Made by a program: the position numbers and the translations under genes. 63,043 nucleotides of DNA. It comes from DATKMP01 sp963790045 (lineage in GTDB: Bacteria; Bacteroidota; Ignavibacteria; UBA10030). Below are positions 28,659 to 38,969 of this stretch, piece by piece. The notes below the pieces were generated by a model. The model worked only from the letters and a program-made list of their open reading frames with translations, was not told the origin of the DNA and made no database searches. Location: NCBI GenBank assembly GCA_963790045.1, contig CAWBMS010000019.1:1-63043 (forward strand), in the 5' to 3' direction. Each line of letters starts with the position of its first letter. The stretch's first letter is position 1.

Positions 28659-29549
28659 TTATGCTTTGGGGTGTGCGTTTTCATAAACTTTTTTCATGCG
28701 TGCCGCTGACACGTGTGTGTACACTTGCGTTGTGGATAAACTTTCGTGGCCCAGCAATTCTTTCACCGCACGTAAATCAGCACCGCGGTTCAATAAATGC
28801 GTAGCAAAGGAATGACGCAGCACATGCGGGCTTTGTTTTTCAACTTCCGAAACTTGACGGATGTATTTTCCTACCAGCAATCCGACTGCTTGCGGATACA
28901 TTCGCTTACCACCGGTTGTTAAAAATAAAGGAACTGCCTCTGACAATTTCTTTCCTTGAAGATCGATACGTGTTGCTAAATATTCATCAATTGCTTGCAA
29001 TGCTTTTTCTCCGACCGGAAGAATACGTTGCTTGCGTCCTTTACCAAATACTTTTATCACACGTTCGTTTGGTTGAATGTCGCTCACATTCAAACCGATT
29101 AATTCGCTCAAACGAATTCCCGTGCTGTAAAATAATTCCAAAATCGCTGCATCTCGTTTTCCATTGAGGCGCGTTTTATCAGGTGCATTCATCAGTGCTT
29201 CAGCAGTTTTTTCGTCAAGAAATGTCGGTAGATGTTTATCAGTGTGCGGTGTGATGAGCACCAACGCAGGATTTCCTTCCACGAGTTTTTGCCGATGGAG
29301 ATACTTGAAGAAACTGCGCAACGAAGCGATCTTTCTTGCCGCACTGCGATTGCTAAAGCCCTTATCTAACAAATTGCCAAGAAATGCGCGCAATGTTTCT
29401 TTATGAATATCCCGAACATCGGTAATTCCTTCGCTTCGCAAAAAACTGAGCAACTCCGTTAAATCCGTTTCATAGGATGTGATGGTGTTCGGCGAATAAT
29501 TTCTTTCCACCTCAAGGTATTCAAGAAATTGTCTGATCACTTGCTCCAT
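28659..29549 (-). CDS. xerC: Tyrosine recombinase XerC/XerD
   Basis: The 296-residue protein has the N-terminal SAM-like DNA-binding domain (NYSPNTITSYETDL) and a C-terminal catalytic domain. The tyrosine recombinase residues are visible: Arg in STGIRLSELIGL, HVLRHSFATHLL, LGHESLSTTQVYTHV (His and Tyr). It resolves chromosome dimers at dif with its partner. The SNRSAARKIASLRSFFKYL segment is XerC-like, but XerC and XerD cannot be separated from this sequence alone. It is too far from the cassette array and of the wrong type to be the integron integrase. Confidence 0.9.
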   Translation of the reverse strand: MEQVIRQFLEYLEVERNYSPNTITSYETDLTELLSFLRSEGITDVRDIHKETLRAFLGNLLDKGFSNRSAARKIASLRSFFKYLHRQKLVEGNPALVLITPHTDKHLPTFLDEKTAEALMNAPDKTRLNGKRDAAILELFYSTGIRLSELIGLNVSDIQPNERVIKVFGKGRKQRILPVGEKALQAIDEYLATRIDLQGKKLSEAVPLFLTTGGKRMYPQAVGLLVGKYIRQVSEVEKQSPHVLRHSFATHLLNRGADLRAVKELLGHESLSTTQVYTHVSAARMKKVYENAHPKA

Positions 29550-29568
29550 AAAAATTCTTTCACCGTTT

Positions 29569-31830
29569 TCACGCTACCGTTACGGCAAGTTCTTCTTTTG
29601 CCATTTCCTGCTTGCACGCTGGGCACAAAAGATATTCACCCTTTGCCTGCGAATATTTTGCAACAACATACTCATTGCCGCACATCGGACATTTTTGATC
29701 GACCGGTTTATCCCACGAAGCAAAATCGCAAGCAGGATATTTTGAACAGCCATAAAACTTACGCTTCCCCTTTTTTGTTTTACGTTCAATCAAATCGCCT
29801 TCCTTGCACTTTGGACATTTGATGCCCATCGAAATCGGTTTGGTGTTTTTGCAAGTCGGATAGTTGGAACAGCCCAAGAAGGAGCCGAACTTTCCACCTT
29901 TTACGACCATATCGCCGCCGCATAACTCGCATTTGCCGCCAATAACATGCTGCAACTTTGCCTGATCTTCCGCCAGTGGTTTCGTATTTTTACAAGTTGG
30001 ATAACCGGTGCACGCCATGAATCGTCCGTTTCTTCCCCACTTAATCACCATCGGCTTTCCGCACAATTCACAAAGTTCTTCTGTTGCTTCTTGCAATGAT
30101 TTTTTGATGGTCGTTGCCAAACTGTTTGCATGTTCAACAGAGAGATGAAACGGTTCATAAAAATCTTTCATCACTTTCAAATATTCTTGCTTACCGGATG
30201 CAATCGTATCGAGCTCTTCTTCCATCTTCGCTGTAAATTGCACATTGACGATTTCCGGAAAATATTTATTCAGTAACTTGTTGACCTGCATGCCAAGATC
30301 GGTTGCGTATAACTTTCGTTCGTTTTGTTCGACATATTTTCTATCGATCACGGTGCTTACAATCAAGGCATACGTACTTGGACGTCCGATGCCCAGCGCT
30401 TCAAGTTCTTTTACCAATGTCGCTTCCGAATACCGTCCCGGCGGTTTGGTAAAATGTTGACGCGGTAACAAATCGGATAACTTTGCCGATTGCCCCGCAG
30501 CCAAAGTTGCAGGAAGTTTCGATGTCGGATCAGCATCATCGCTTTCGCTTCCATTTTCTTCCGCAACATCATCGAACACTTGCAAGAACCCACGGAATTT
30601 CGGCAACTGATCTGTTGCACGAAACAAATAATCTCCTCCTTCAACATCCACAGTTACCTGTTCAAATTCCGCCGATGCCATTTGGCATGCAATGAATCGA
30701 TTCCAGATCAATTCATACAAGGCAAACATATCTTTATCAAGATATTTTTTTACTGCTTTGGGAGTATGTTTAATGGACGTCGGACGAATGGCTTCGTGTG
30801 CATCCTGTGCAGATTTTCCTTTTTTAAAAAGCCGCGGCTCTTTGGTACATATTGATACCCGTAATTATTCAAAATATATTCACGCACATGAGCAACCGCT
30901 TCTTCACTCAATCGTGTGGAGTCTGTTCTCATATACGTGATGAGACCGACCAATCCTTCTTCACCGATTTCTTGACCTTCATAAAGTTTTTGTGCAAGCA
31001 TCATCGTGCGCTTCGTGGACATACGCAAGCGGCGCGCGGCTTCCTGCTGTAAGGTACTGGTGATAAACGGTGCAGGCGGATTTCGCTTGACGGGCTTTCT
31101 GATAACATTCGAAATTTGGAATTGTTGCTTTTCAATATCTGCAACATATCCTTTGGCCGTTGTTTCATCCGGTACGCGCGGTTCGTTGCCGGCAACTTTT
31201 GCGAGTTTCGCTAAAAATTTATCTTCGTGGAGTGTTGTAAATTCTGCCGTCAGCGACCAATATTCATCCGGCACAAAACTTTTAATCGCAAGTTCGCGTT
31301 CACAAATCAATCGTACCGCAACGGATTGGTACACGCCCCGCCGATAGACCGTAATACATCGTCTTCCAGATGAACGGCGAGACTTTATATCCCACAATGC
31401 GATCCATCGCACGGCGTGCTTGTTGCGACATCACCATGTGCGTATCTATTTTTTTCGGATGTGCCATGCCATTCTGTACACCGGTTTCTGTGATCTCATG
31501 AAACAAGACACGTTTAATATGTTTATTTTTATCGCCAATCACTTCAGCAATGTGCGCTGCAATGGCTTCGCCTTCGCGATCAGGGTCAGTTGCAATAAAC
31601 ACGGCTTTCGCTTTTTCAGCTTTCTCTAAAATTTTATCGACAACGGTTTGCTTGCCTTCGATGGTTTCGTACACCACCGAGAAGTCGTTATCAATATCCA
31701 CACTTAACTTGCTCTTCGGCAAATTTTTAATGTGTCCAACCGATGCTTCAACAACATAATCCTTACCAAGATATTTGTTAATGGTTTTTGCTTTTGAAGG
31801 TGATTCAACTATAATTAAAGATTTTTCCAT
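29569..31830 (-). CDS. topA: DNA topoisomerase I (two frameshifts)
   Basis: Starting at MEKSLIIVESPSKAKTIN, the first frame contains the Toprim domain (VFIATDPDREGEAIAAHIAEV). The second has the active-site region GLITYMRTDSTRLSEEAV. The third has the C-terminal gate and three zinc-ribbon repeats (CELCGKPMVIKWGRNGRFMAC and later copies). Breaks lie near 31332 (one extra base in GTACCAATCC; removal restores GRVQSVAVRLICERE) and near 30842 (a missing base; restoration gives PRLFKKGKSAQDAHEAIRPTS). Joined length is about 750 residues, normal. As topA is essential the breaks are probably sequence errors. The Smg/DUF494 gene lies just upstream. Confidence 0.93.
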
Positions 31831-31841
31831 GATTCCAGATT

Positions 31842-32288
31842 TCAATGTATTGTATCGTTAAATCCAAACGCTACTTGACCGTTCATTCCATCGACATCGA
31901 ACAGATATGATGCCACAAAGGATTTAATTTCTGTCAACCCGACAGAAGAAAATCCCGCAGTCATAATACGTTCGATGATGGCTTCCACATCTGCGTTGGA
32001 AATGATTCCCAGCTGCAGGCATTGCATTAAATAGCCCGCTGCCTGCGGATTGATGATCATTTTTTCGGCGTCATTTAACAAGCGATGAGAATTGCTATTG
32101 CCTTCCGTCGGAGCGGTCAACAATTGTCCCACCGAGAGACGTTCAAACAGCCATGAAAATGCCGATGAAATTTCACTCGGCGTGTAACCATCTCGTTCCA
32201 GCGAAGAGACATCCACCTCGCTCAAGCGTTTGTTAGATTTTAATTCGTTGACAAGATATAAAATTATTTCCACTATTCGTTCTTGCAT
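31842..32288 (-). CDS. Smg/DUF494 family protein
   Basis: The 148-residue helical protein begins MQERIVEIILYLVNELKSNKRL and then ERDGYTPSEISSAFSWLFERL, the Smg (DUF494) pattern. In many bacteria the gene lies between dprA and topA; here it is 11 bases upstream of topA. Its function is unknown. Confidence 0.85.
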   Translation of the reverse strand: MQERIVEIILYLVNELKSNKRLSEVDVSSLERDGYTPSEISSAFSWLFERLSVGQLLTAPTEGNSNSHRLLNDAEKMIINPQAAGYLMQCLQLGIISNADVEAIIERIMTAGFSSVGLTEIKSFVASYLFDVDGMNGQVAFGFNDTIH

Positions 32289-32297
32289 ATCACTATT

Positions 32298-32723
32298 TTA
32301 TTTTTCTAATTTCGCTAAATACTGATCTTCACGAACGTGCATTTTCTTACGTTCGGTTTCTGTTTTATCGTCGTATCCCAATAGATGTAATGCTCCATGG
32401 ATCAACAGCCGTTTTGTTTCCTGCGTGTACGTAACATCGTATTCCTTCGCTTGTTCACGTGCTGCGTCGAGATTGATATACAGTTCAGCTTCAACGCCAA
32501 TATCAGAGCCAAGCGGAAATGCAATCACATCGGTACTATAATCGTGATTCAAAAATTTCTTATTAATCGTTTTGATGAATCGATTATGCGTGAACACCAC
32601 TGCAAGAGGAGGCAACGGTTTGCGTTCACCTGTATAGACGTGTTGAAGTGTCCGTAAAGTTTCCTTATGTGAAAATCGGAGATGGGGATGGTTCGTGTAA
32701 ATATCAATCATCCGCTGAATCAA
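32298..32723 (-). CDS. ybeY: rRNA maturation endonuclease YbeY
   Basis: The 141-residue metallo-RNase acts in 16S rRNA 3' maturation and ribosome quality control. The zinc motif reads HGALHLLGYDDKTETERKKM; the third ligand position has Asp rather than His, which I recall as usual in Bacteroidota-type YbeY. The Arg of the catalytic region is in the NHDYSTDVIAFPL segment's neighbourhood. Its ATG overlaps the TGA of the upstream gene (ATGA), so the two are coupled. Confidence 0.9.
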   Translation of the reverse strand: MIQRMIDIYTNHPHLRFSHKETLRTLQHVYTGERKPLPPLAVVFTHNRFIKTINKKFLNHDYSTDVIAFPLGSDIGVEAELYINLDAAREQAKEYDVTYTQETKRLLIHGALHLLGYDDKTETERKKMHVREDQYLAKLEK

Positions 32724-33211
32724 CTCCTCTTGCTCACGGTGAACTTTTTCGGTTTATGCGTTTGCCGTTGAATGCCGGCTGGCGGCAACACCGCTTCCGT
32801 CAATGAAAGTGCAATTCCGGACAACATCACTTCGGGGCCGAGTTTCGTGAAATCGCCGGATAAAATTTTTCGATCTACGTTGGCATACAACGAACATCCG
32901 CCTTCGCGTTCGATTGTCAAGCCGGATAATTTTCCTTCCGCTTCACTGACGAAAGTAATTTCACCCAGCAGCTTGCTGACAACATAGCCCGTACAAAAAT
33001 GTAATTGAAGATGAGCCGTCGGCGTATAGACCGAAATCAAATTTCCTTTTCTGCTGCCAATATCGATGTTCGAATAAATTTCTAATGCAAGGCGGCGATG
33101 CTGCGGTGCATTGTTCACATCGAAGCGCACTGTTTGTCCCAATCGCTGCGGTTTAACTTGCAGCACGTGTGATAATTTCGTTATATCTTTCGAGGTAAAT
33201 GTAAATTTCAT
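32720..33211 (-). CDS. Conserved hypothetical protein upstream of ybeY
   Basis: The 163 residues begin MKFTFTSKDITKLSHVLQVKPQRLGQ and alternate strands and polar loops, ending in a basic tail (THKPKKFTVSKRS). No signal peptide or membrane segment is seen. I do not recognise the family. The ATGA overlap with ybeY suggests translational coupling and perhaps a related role in RNA or ribosome work, but that is inference. Confidence 0.6.
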   Translation of the reverse strand: MKFTFTSKDITKLSHVLQVKPQRLGQTVRFDVNNAPQHRRLALEIYSNIDIGSRKGNLISVYTPTAHLQLHFCTGYVVSKLLGEITFVSEAEGKLSGLTIEREGGCSLYANVDRKILSGDFTKLGPEVMLSGIALSLTEAVLPPAGIQRQTHKPKKFTVSKRS

Positions 33212-33268
33212 GTTTTTCTATCAACTAAACTCACGCCAATATACGTCCCATGGCAATGAATGTCAAGT

Positions 33269-34168
33269 TCAGATTATAATGGTTGTGTTTTCGACAGCGG
33301 CTTCGCAATCGAACTTATATCCACGGCTTTTGATTTCCTTCTTACATTTTTTCAAAATATCATCCACCTTATCATCGCTATGGTTTTGATCGTGGTGGAA
33401 TAAATAGATTTTTTTCACATTTGCTTCGGCAGCAACGCGCAGCGCAAACAAATAATCGGAATGCCCCCATCCAACACGATCTACATATTCTTCCGGTGTG
33501 TACGTTGCATCGTGAATCAGAACATCTGCATGGCGACAAAAATCAAAAATCCGTTGATTGTGGTCGCCGGATTGGTTCATAAATTTTTCGATAACTTTCG
33601 GTTCAAAATTACTGACGGATGCAGCGACAGCTTTATCGAATGGTTCGTTGTCGCTGATATAGACAATCGATTTCCCTTTATAATCAATGCGATAGCCCAA
33701 GGCAAATCCCGGATGATTCACATAGATCATCTTCACAACTGCATCGTGTACTTTCATTTCTCCTTCATCGGTAACCGGCACAAATTTAATTTTGGCTTTT
33801 AAATCATGAAGTTGAACAGGAAAATAAATGCGGTTCATTTGTTCTGCAATAATTTCACTAAGCGATATTTCCGAACGTTCTGTGCCAACAATTGTTAATT
33901 CATTGCCAGGAATGAATGCCGGTTTAAAAAACGGAAATCCCTGAATATGATCCCAATGTGGGTGGGAAATAAATAAATGCGCCTTAACCGATTCTCCATT
34001 GTTGATCAGATAATCGCCAAAGCTGCGAATGCCTGTTCCCGCATCAAGAATAATGAGACGATCATCATCCAATCGTAATTCGAGACAAGGCGTATTGCCG
34101 CCGTAGCGCACCGTGTGCTTGCCCGGCGTGGGAATTGAACCGCGTACACCCCAGAATGTAATTTTCAT
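33269..34168 (-). CDS. Metallo-beta-lactamase-fold hydrolase
   Basis: The 299-residue protein begins MKITFWGVRGSIPTPG, as in phosphodiesterase-like MBL proteins (PhnP/RNase Z relatives). The metal motif is HPHWDHIQGFPFF, followed by further His/Asp ligands (LIHDATY; the later HSD). The WGVRGS start is typical of a widespread group acting on cyclic phosphates or nucleic acids. The substrate cannot be told. It is upstream of the gene at 32720-33211 in the same orientation. Confidence 0.85.
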   Translation of the reverse strand: MKITFWGVRGSIPTPGKHTVRYGGNTPCLELRLDDDRLIILDAGTGIRSFGDYLINNGESVKAHLFISHPHWDHIQGFPFFKPAFIPGNELTIVGTERSEISLSEIIAEQMNRIYFPVQLHDLKAKIKFVPVTDEGEMKVHDAVVKMIYVNHPGFALGYRIDYKGKSIVYISDNEPFDKAVAASVSNFEPKVIEKFMNQSGDHNQRIFDFCRHADVLIHDATYTPEEYVDRVGWGHSDYLFALRVAAEANVKKIYLFHHDQNHSDDKVDDILKKCKKEIKSRGYKFDCEAAVENTTIII

Positions 34169-34183
34169 AGCAGTTCCTTTCGA

Positions 34184-34699
34184 CTATGGTAATCGATACT
34201 GTTCAACATCATTAACATAATTGTTTGCTGCTTGAATCAAAAAAAAATTTTCTTCATCCGTTAAAGGGCGTTTAATTTTTGCAGGGACACCAACGGCTAA
34301 GACTCCTTCTGGAACATTCATTCCTTCCAAGATCAACGCTCCGGCTGCCACCATTGCTCCTTGCCGTATCACAGCGCCATCAAGAATGATAGAACCCATG
34401 CCAATTAAACAGCCATCTTCAATAGTCCAGCCATGCAATACGGCACCATGCCCGATCGTTACACCGTTTCCGATTCGCAACGGAAATGCGCCATGTGTTA
34501 CATGGAGTACCGCATTGTCTTGCACGTTCGTCCGCATTCCGATTGTTATTTTATTCACATCGCCACGCACAACGGCATTAAACCAAACGCTGCTCTGTTC
34601 TCCAATTTCGACATTGCCAATAAGCTTGGCGCCATCCGCTACATAAACGGATGGGTGAAGTTTTGGAACAATTCCTTTGTATGAAAAAAGATTAGTCAT
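34184..34699 (-). CDS. Gamma-class carbonic anhydrase family protein (left-handed beta-helix)
   Basis: Starting at MTNLFSYKGIVPKLHPS the protein has 171 residues of hexapeptide repeats ([LIV]-G-x4), forming a left-handed beta-helix. GRGD-like and His-containing loops (HVTHG, GHGAVLHG) are the metal ligands of gamma carbonic anhydrases (CamH/YrdA type). The longer frame to 34744 adds residues that overlap the upstream gene and is not favoured. Its role in this family is uncertain; some members are acyltransferases. Confidence 0.85.
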   Translation of the reverse strand: MTNLFSYKGIVPKLHPSVYVADGAKLIGNVEIGEQSSVWFNAVVRGDVNKITIGMRTNVQDNAVLHVTHGAFPLRIGNGVTIGHGAVLHGWTIEDGCLIGMGSIILDGAVIRQGAMVAAGALILEGMNVPEGVLAVGVPAKIKRPLTDEENFFLIQAANNYVNDVEQYRLP

Positions 34700-34704
34700 G
34701 AATT

Positions 34705-35538
34705 TCAACGTGCCTGCGGCGGCGTCCATGCGTTCCGTTTCCATTTCGTCAATTCAACACGCACGCTGCCAAGAATCACTTTCAATTTTGCCGTGATTGG
34801 AATGCGGGCATCATCATTACTAAACCACCCTTCAAATCCTCCTGTCAATCCGAAAATACCGGTAAAATCAGCACGTCCGTCGAAATAAACAACGCCTACC
34901 GGGTAATTGACGGCATCAACTTCCTTTTTCTCGTATGTGTTTTGAAAATGAATTTCCGTTGTCAATCCAAGCGTATCCATATACGTGGGCACGTTTTCTG
35001 ATTTTTGTTGATGTACATATTCACGGGCATAAAAGAAGAGCGACAATCCATCCTGACATGGCGATGTAACGGTAACCGTTTTCTTTTTCTGGGCCGAAAT
35101 TCGCCGCTCGATAGTTTTTTACCGGACTCAAAATACATTCTTTGATTTGCATAATCAAATTTCATTCGAGTGTACTTAATTCCTTTACTCGTACTATCTT
35201 CACCGAGCCAATAATAAGAAAAAATATTTTCATCTATTTCACTATCGAACTTCACATGTAAATTCTTTCAGCCAGCTCAAGGAGGGATTCGATTCAATAA
35301 CAGCATGGACAAAATAGACATTGTGCCCGTTGCGGACTTCCATCCCTGTTACTTTAAATTGAATAATGCCAATGTTAAAAAACGCATAATGAACGCTGTA
35401 CTCTAATTCTTCGCCAACTTGCAATACATGTTTTCGTTCAGAGGTAACGGCAGGAGCCGCTTCATTCTGTTGTTCACTTTGAGCAAACACACACACGCAA
35501 CACAATATGATACAAACGGAACTTACTATTCTTTTCAT
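34705..35538 (-). CDS. DUF3108 domain exported protein (two frameshifts)
   Basis: The first frame (35242-35538) has a signal peptide (CVCVFAQ) and the DUF3108 start LQVGEELEYSVHYAFFNIGIIQFKV. The second frame (to about 35040) continues with the mid-region (KGIKYTRMKFDYANQRMYFES). The third (34705 to about 35046) has DGLSLFFYAREYVHQQ and the C-terminal strand region ending in KWKRNAWTPP. Breaks near 35248 and about 35040-35080 are single-base. The joined protein of about 278 residues matches DUF3108, a periplasmic beta-rich family of unknown function. The gamma carbonic anhydrase gene starts 5 bases after its stop. Confidence 0.8.
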
Positions 35539-35554
35539 TAAAAAATTCTACGCC

Positions 35555-37183
35555 TCACTTTAATTTTGCTATTTTTTCTGCTTCAGGAAATAGCGTTATC
35601 GCTTTTTGAATTTGTTCATCGACTTCCGCAATGACCGAGATGTATCCTTCTAAACCAAAAAACATTTCGGCAATCTGTGCTTTCAGCCGTGCCTTGATAA
35701 ACATTAAATCTTTTTCGTATTCTTTTTCATCGATCTTCACTTCTTTCTTTTCAATGAAAGTCCTGAATTCAGACAACAATTCGTTTGAGATTTGAAAATC
35801 TTTTTTAAAGTGCTTCAAATCCGTGCCATATTCTTTGCGCAACGGAATGCCTGGGCCTTCCATATACGATTTCACATAATCATAAAACAAATTGCGCCGC
35901 CAGATGGTTTGCACCAATCCTGTAACGCTGCCGGACTTCACAATATAATCCGGTGTAATGCCGCCGCCGCCGAGCACTTTGCGTCCGTCTGCTGTTTTGA
36001 AAACAGGAATGGTGGAATCCGCTTTTGCATCATGCGAATGTTCTATATTTTCTCCTTCCTGTTCATTCCGCTGGAACGCTTCCATCTGGTACTCGTCTTT
36101 ATCTTTTCCTTGATACGAACGCTGAATAAGACGTCCGCTCGGTGTATAATATCGCGCTACGGTCAAACGAAATGCCGAACCATCCGGCAACGGCCACTGT
36201 CGCTGCACCAATCCTTTACCGAATGTCGTTTCGCCGACGATTAAGCCGCGATCCCAATCTTGAATGGCACCGGAAACAATTTCGCTCGCACTTGCCGTAG
36301 CATTGTTGACGAGAATAATTAACGGGAGTTTTTCGTATGGGTCGCCGCTTTGCGCATAATACGCTTCTTCAAATTCCGGTTTGCGTGCTTTGGTGTACAC
36401 AATTTTGTGCGGATGATCTTTTGTGCCACCGTCTAAAAATTGATCTGCCATACGATATGCTTCTTCCAAATATCCGCCGCCGTTATCGCGCAGGTCAAGC
36501 ACCAATTGTGTCATCCCTTGCGATTTTAATTTTTGCAGTGCCTGTTCCAATTCTGTGTGTGTCGTTTCTTTGAACTGATTCACGCGCACATACCCGATTT
36601 CGTTGGTCAGCATAAAGGCAGCATCGATACTGGTAATGGAAATTTCATCACGGATGATTTCAAAATCCAATATTTCTTTGACGCCGGGGCGAACGATCGC
36701 CACTTTCACTTTCGTTCCTTTTGCGCCGCGCAAATGCTTCATCACTTGTTGATCCGTCCATTTAATCGATGAGGTATCGTTGATCTTCACGATTCTGTCG
36801 TTCGATAAAATTCCCAACCGAGCCGATGGCCCGCCGGCAATCGGTTCAATCACCGTAATCGTGTCGTTGATGATGCGGAATGAAATTCCAACGCCTTCAA
36901 ATTTTCCCTTAAAATCTTCTTGGACTTTTTCAAATTGTTTCGCAGGAATGTAAATCGAATGCGGATCGAGCGTGTTGAGCATACCTTCAATCCCGGCTTC
37001 CGTCATCTTCGAGATGTTCACTTCATCGACATAACTTTTTTCTGCCGTACTAAGCACCTGATTGAATTTACTCAACTGCGTATAAATGTCGTCCGCAGAA
37101 ACTAATTTCTGAATTTCCATGCCGGCAAAAATGCTGATGAAGACCAGCGCTACTGCCGTTGCAATTGAAAATCTCTTCTTCAT
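35555..37183 (-). CDS. S41-family C-terminal processing peptidase
   Basis: ATG 37183 is preferred: AAGGAA precedes it, and the product begins with a signal/anchor sequence (MKKRFSIATAVALVFI). A PDZ domain (GVGISFRIINDTITVIEPI ... SARLGILSNDRIVKI) is followed by the catalytic core with Ser in NNATASASEIVSG and Lys in TTFGKGLVQRQW. The C-terminal third is helical. It is a periplasmic tail-specific protease for misfolded or tagged envelope proteins. The longer start at 37249 adds residues before the signal peptide and is rejected. Confidence 0.9.
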   Translation of the reverse strand: MKKRFSIATAVALVFISIFAGMEIQKLVSADDIYTQLSKFNQVLSTAEKSYVDEVNISKMTEAGIEGMLNTLDPHSIYIPAKQFEKVQEDFKGKFEGVGISFRIINDTITVIEPIAGGPSARLGILSNDRIVKINDTSSIKWTDQQVMKHLRGAKGTKVKVAIVRPGVKEILDFEIIRDEISITSIDAAFMLTNEIGYVRVNQFKETTHTELEQALQKLKSQGMTQLVLDLRDNGGGYLEEAYRMADQFLDGGTKDHPHKIVYTKARKPEFEEAYYAQSGDPYEKLPLIILVNNATASASEIVSGAIQDWDRGLIVGETTFGKGLVQRQWPLPDGSAFRLTVARYYTPSGRLIQRSYQGKDKDEYQMEAFQRNEQEGENIEHSHDAKADSTIPVFKTADGRKVLGGGGITPDYIVKSGSVTGLVQTIWRRNLFYDYVKSYMEGPGIPLRKEYGTDLKHFKKDFQISNELLSEFRTFIEKKEVKIDEKEYEKDLMFIKARLKAQIAEMFFGLEGYISVIAEVDEQIQKAITLFPEAEKIAKLK

Positions 37184-37366
37184 AAAAATTTCCTTTTGAA
37201 TGCGATCTTTAATGCTCTTCCACGTGTTCACGTTGTATGACGATACCATACTTTTGTTACGAATGCCGTGCCTCCCAAGTTACGGGAAATCGATAGAAAA
37301 GCAAGTTTTGCATTGTGAGCACGGTTACAATGATAAAATTTTTTCGTGTGTATGATATTTATGCTT

Positions 37367-38938
37367 CTAATCATTTAGGCATTTATCTTCTGATTTTTTG
37401 ACGACATGGTCCAGGTTCTCCGGTTTCATCTGCGGGAAAAAGACAACGTCACGAATCGATTCTTGATTCGTCAACAGCATCGTCAATCTGTCAATGCCGA
37501 TACCAAGTCCTGTTGTCGGCGGCATGCCGTATTCCAATGCACGGAGGAAATCTTCATCTAACACCTGTGCTTCTTCATCACCTCGGTCGCGCAATTTCAT
37601 TTGCTCTTCAAATCGGGCGCGCTGATCAAGTGGATCGTTCAATTCCGAAAACGCGTTGCACAATTCTTTACCGTTGACAATCGCTTCGAAGCGTTCCACT
37701 AATCCTTGTTCCGTACGATGTTTCTTCGCCAGCGGCGACATTTCTAATGGATAATCGGTGATGAATGTCGGCTGAATCAAATGCGGTTCCACCTTCGCTC
37801 CGAATATTTCATCGATGATTCCGCCGGAACCGATCTTCGGATCAAGTTCGACTTCCAATTCTTTTGCAACTTGCCGCAACTCTGCTTCCGATTTTCCGCG
37901 AAGATCTTTGCCGGTAAATTCTTTAATGACATCGAACATCGAAATGCGTTTCCATGGAGGCGTAAAGTCAATAACGTTTGCGCCAACCGTTGCTTTCGGC
38001 GAACCATTCACGGCTGTTGAGGCGGCAGCAACCAATTCTTCTACTAAATTCATCATCCACTTATAATCGTGATACGCCACATACAATTCCATCATGGTAA
38101 ATTCAGGATTGTGTGATCGGTCCATTCCTTCGTTGCGAAAGTCTTTGGAAATTTCATATACACCGTCATATCCGCCAACGATCAGCCGTTTTAAATACAA
38201 TTCATCGGCAATACGCAAATAAAAATCGAAATCCAATGCGTTGTGATGCGTTATAAACGGACGTGCAGATGCTCCGCCGTAGATCGGTTGTAACACCGGC
38301 GTTTCCACTTCCAAATACCCGCGTTCATCAAACATTTTTCTGATCGTGCTGATAATTTTTGCACGCTTCACGAATACATCGCGCACATCTTTGTTGACAA
38401 TCAGATCGACGTACCGTTGACGATACCGCGTTTCTTTATCTGACAACGGATCGAATGTTACCTTATTTCCCTGCTCATCGATTTTTTCTTTCACCACTGG
38501 CAGCGGACGGATTGATTTTGAAAGCAGCACCAGCTGTTGTGTGTGAACGGAAACCTCTCCCATCTTCGTTCGGAATACAAACCCCTGCACACCGACGATG
38601 TCGCCAATATCCAAAAGTTTGAATATATCGTATGCAGCGCCAACATCATCCTTCCGTAAATAAAGTTGAATCTTTCCTCGCGCATCTTGAATATGACAGA
38701 ATGACGCTTTTCCCATTTTGCGAAGCGATAAAATTCTTCCGGCAATCGCAACGATTCTTTGCGGTGCATCATCTTTAAATGAATCAATGATTTCCTTTGA
38801 GAACGCGTTTCGTTCAAATTCGTACGGATACGGATTTACGCCAAGTTTTTTTAATTGTTCAAGTTCTTCTCTTCGCCTCAATATTAAAACGTTAAGGTCG
38901 TCATGCGCTTCTGTTATTATTTGCTTTTGATCAGCCAT
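37367..38938 (-). CDS. lysS: Lysyl-tRNA synthetase, class II
   Basis: The 523-residue enzyme has an N-terminal OB-fold anticodon domain (IVAIAGRILSLRKMGKASFCHIQDARG) and the class II core: motif 2 FRNEGMDRSHNPEFTMME and motif 3 GLGIGIDRLTMLLTN. The tail KPENLDHVVKKS is slightly extended. The gene is complete with no frame break. It follows malQ in the same orientation with a 31-base gap. Confidence 0.95.
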   Translation of the reverse strand: MADQKQIITEAHDDLNVLILRRREELEQLKKLGVNPYPYEFERNAFSKEIIDSFKDDAPQRIVAIAGRILSLRKMGKASFCHIQDARGKIQLYLRKDDVGAAYDIFKLLDIGDIVGVQGFVFRTKMGEVSVHTQQLVLLSKSIRPLPVVKEKIDEQGNKVTFDPLSDKETRYRQRYVDLIVNKDVRDVFVKRAKIISTIRKMFDERGYLEVETPVLQPIYGGASARPFITHHNALDFDFYLRIADELYLKRLIVGGYDGVYEISKDFRNEGMDRSHNPEFTMMELYVAYHDYKWMMNLVEELVAAASTAVNGSPKATVGANVIDFTPPWKRISMFDVIKEFTGKDLRGKSEAELRQVAKELEVELDPKIGSGGIIDEIFGAKVEPHLIQPTFITDYPLEMSPLAKKHRTEQGLVERFEAIVNGKELCNAFSELNDPLDQRARFEEQMKLRDRGDEEAQVLDEDFLRALEYGMPPTTGLGIGIDRLTMLLTNQESIRDVVFFPQMKPENLDHVVKKSEDKCLND

Positions 38939-38969
38939 AGTTCTTCTTGTTTTTCAATGTGTTAAATTA

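Noticed and set aside
28659..29549. The tyrosine recombinase as integron integrase
   Set aside because: Its motifs and neighbours are those of XerC/XerD, it lacks the extra IntI patch as far as I can see, and it is 24 kb from the array on the wrong side.
32298..32723. YbeY with a missing zinc ligand
   Set aside because: The Asp at the third ligand position is, as I recall, normal in Bacteroidota-type YbeY, so it is not a defect.
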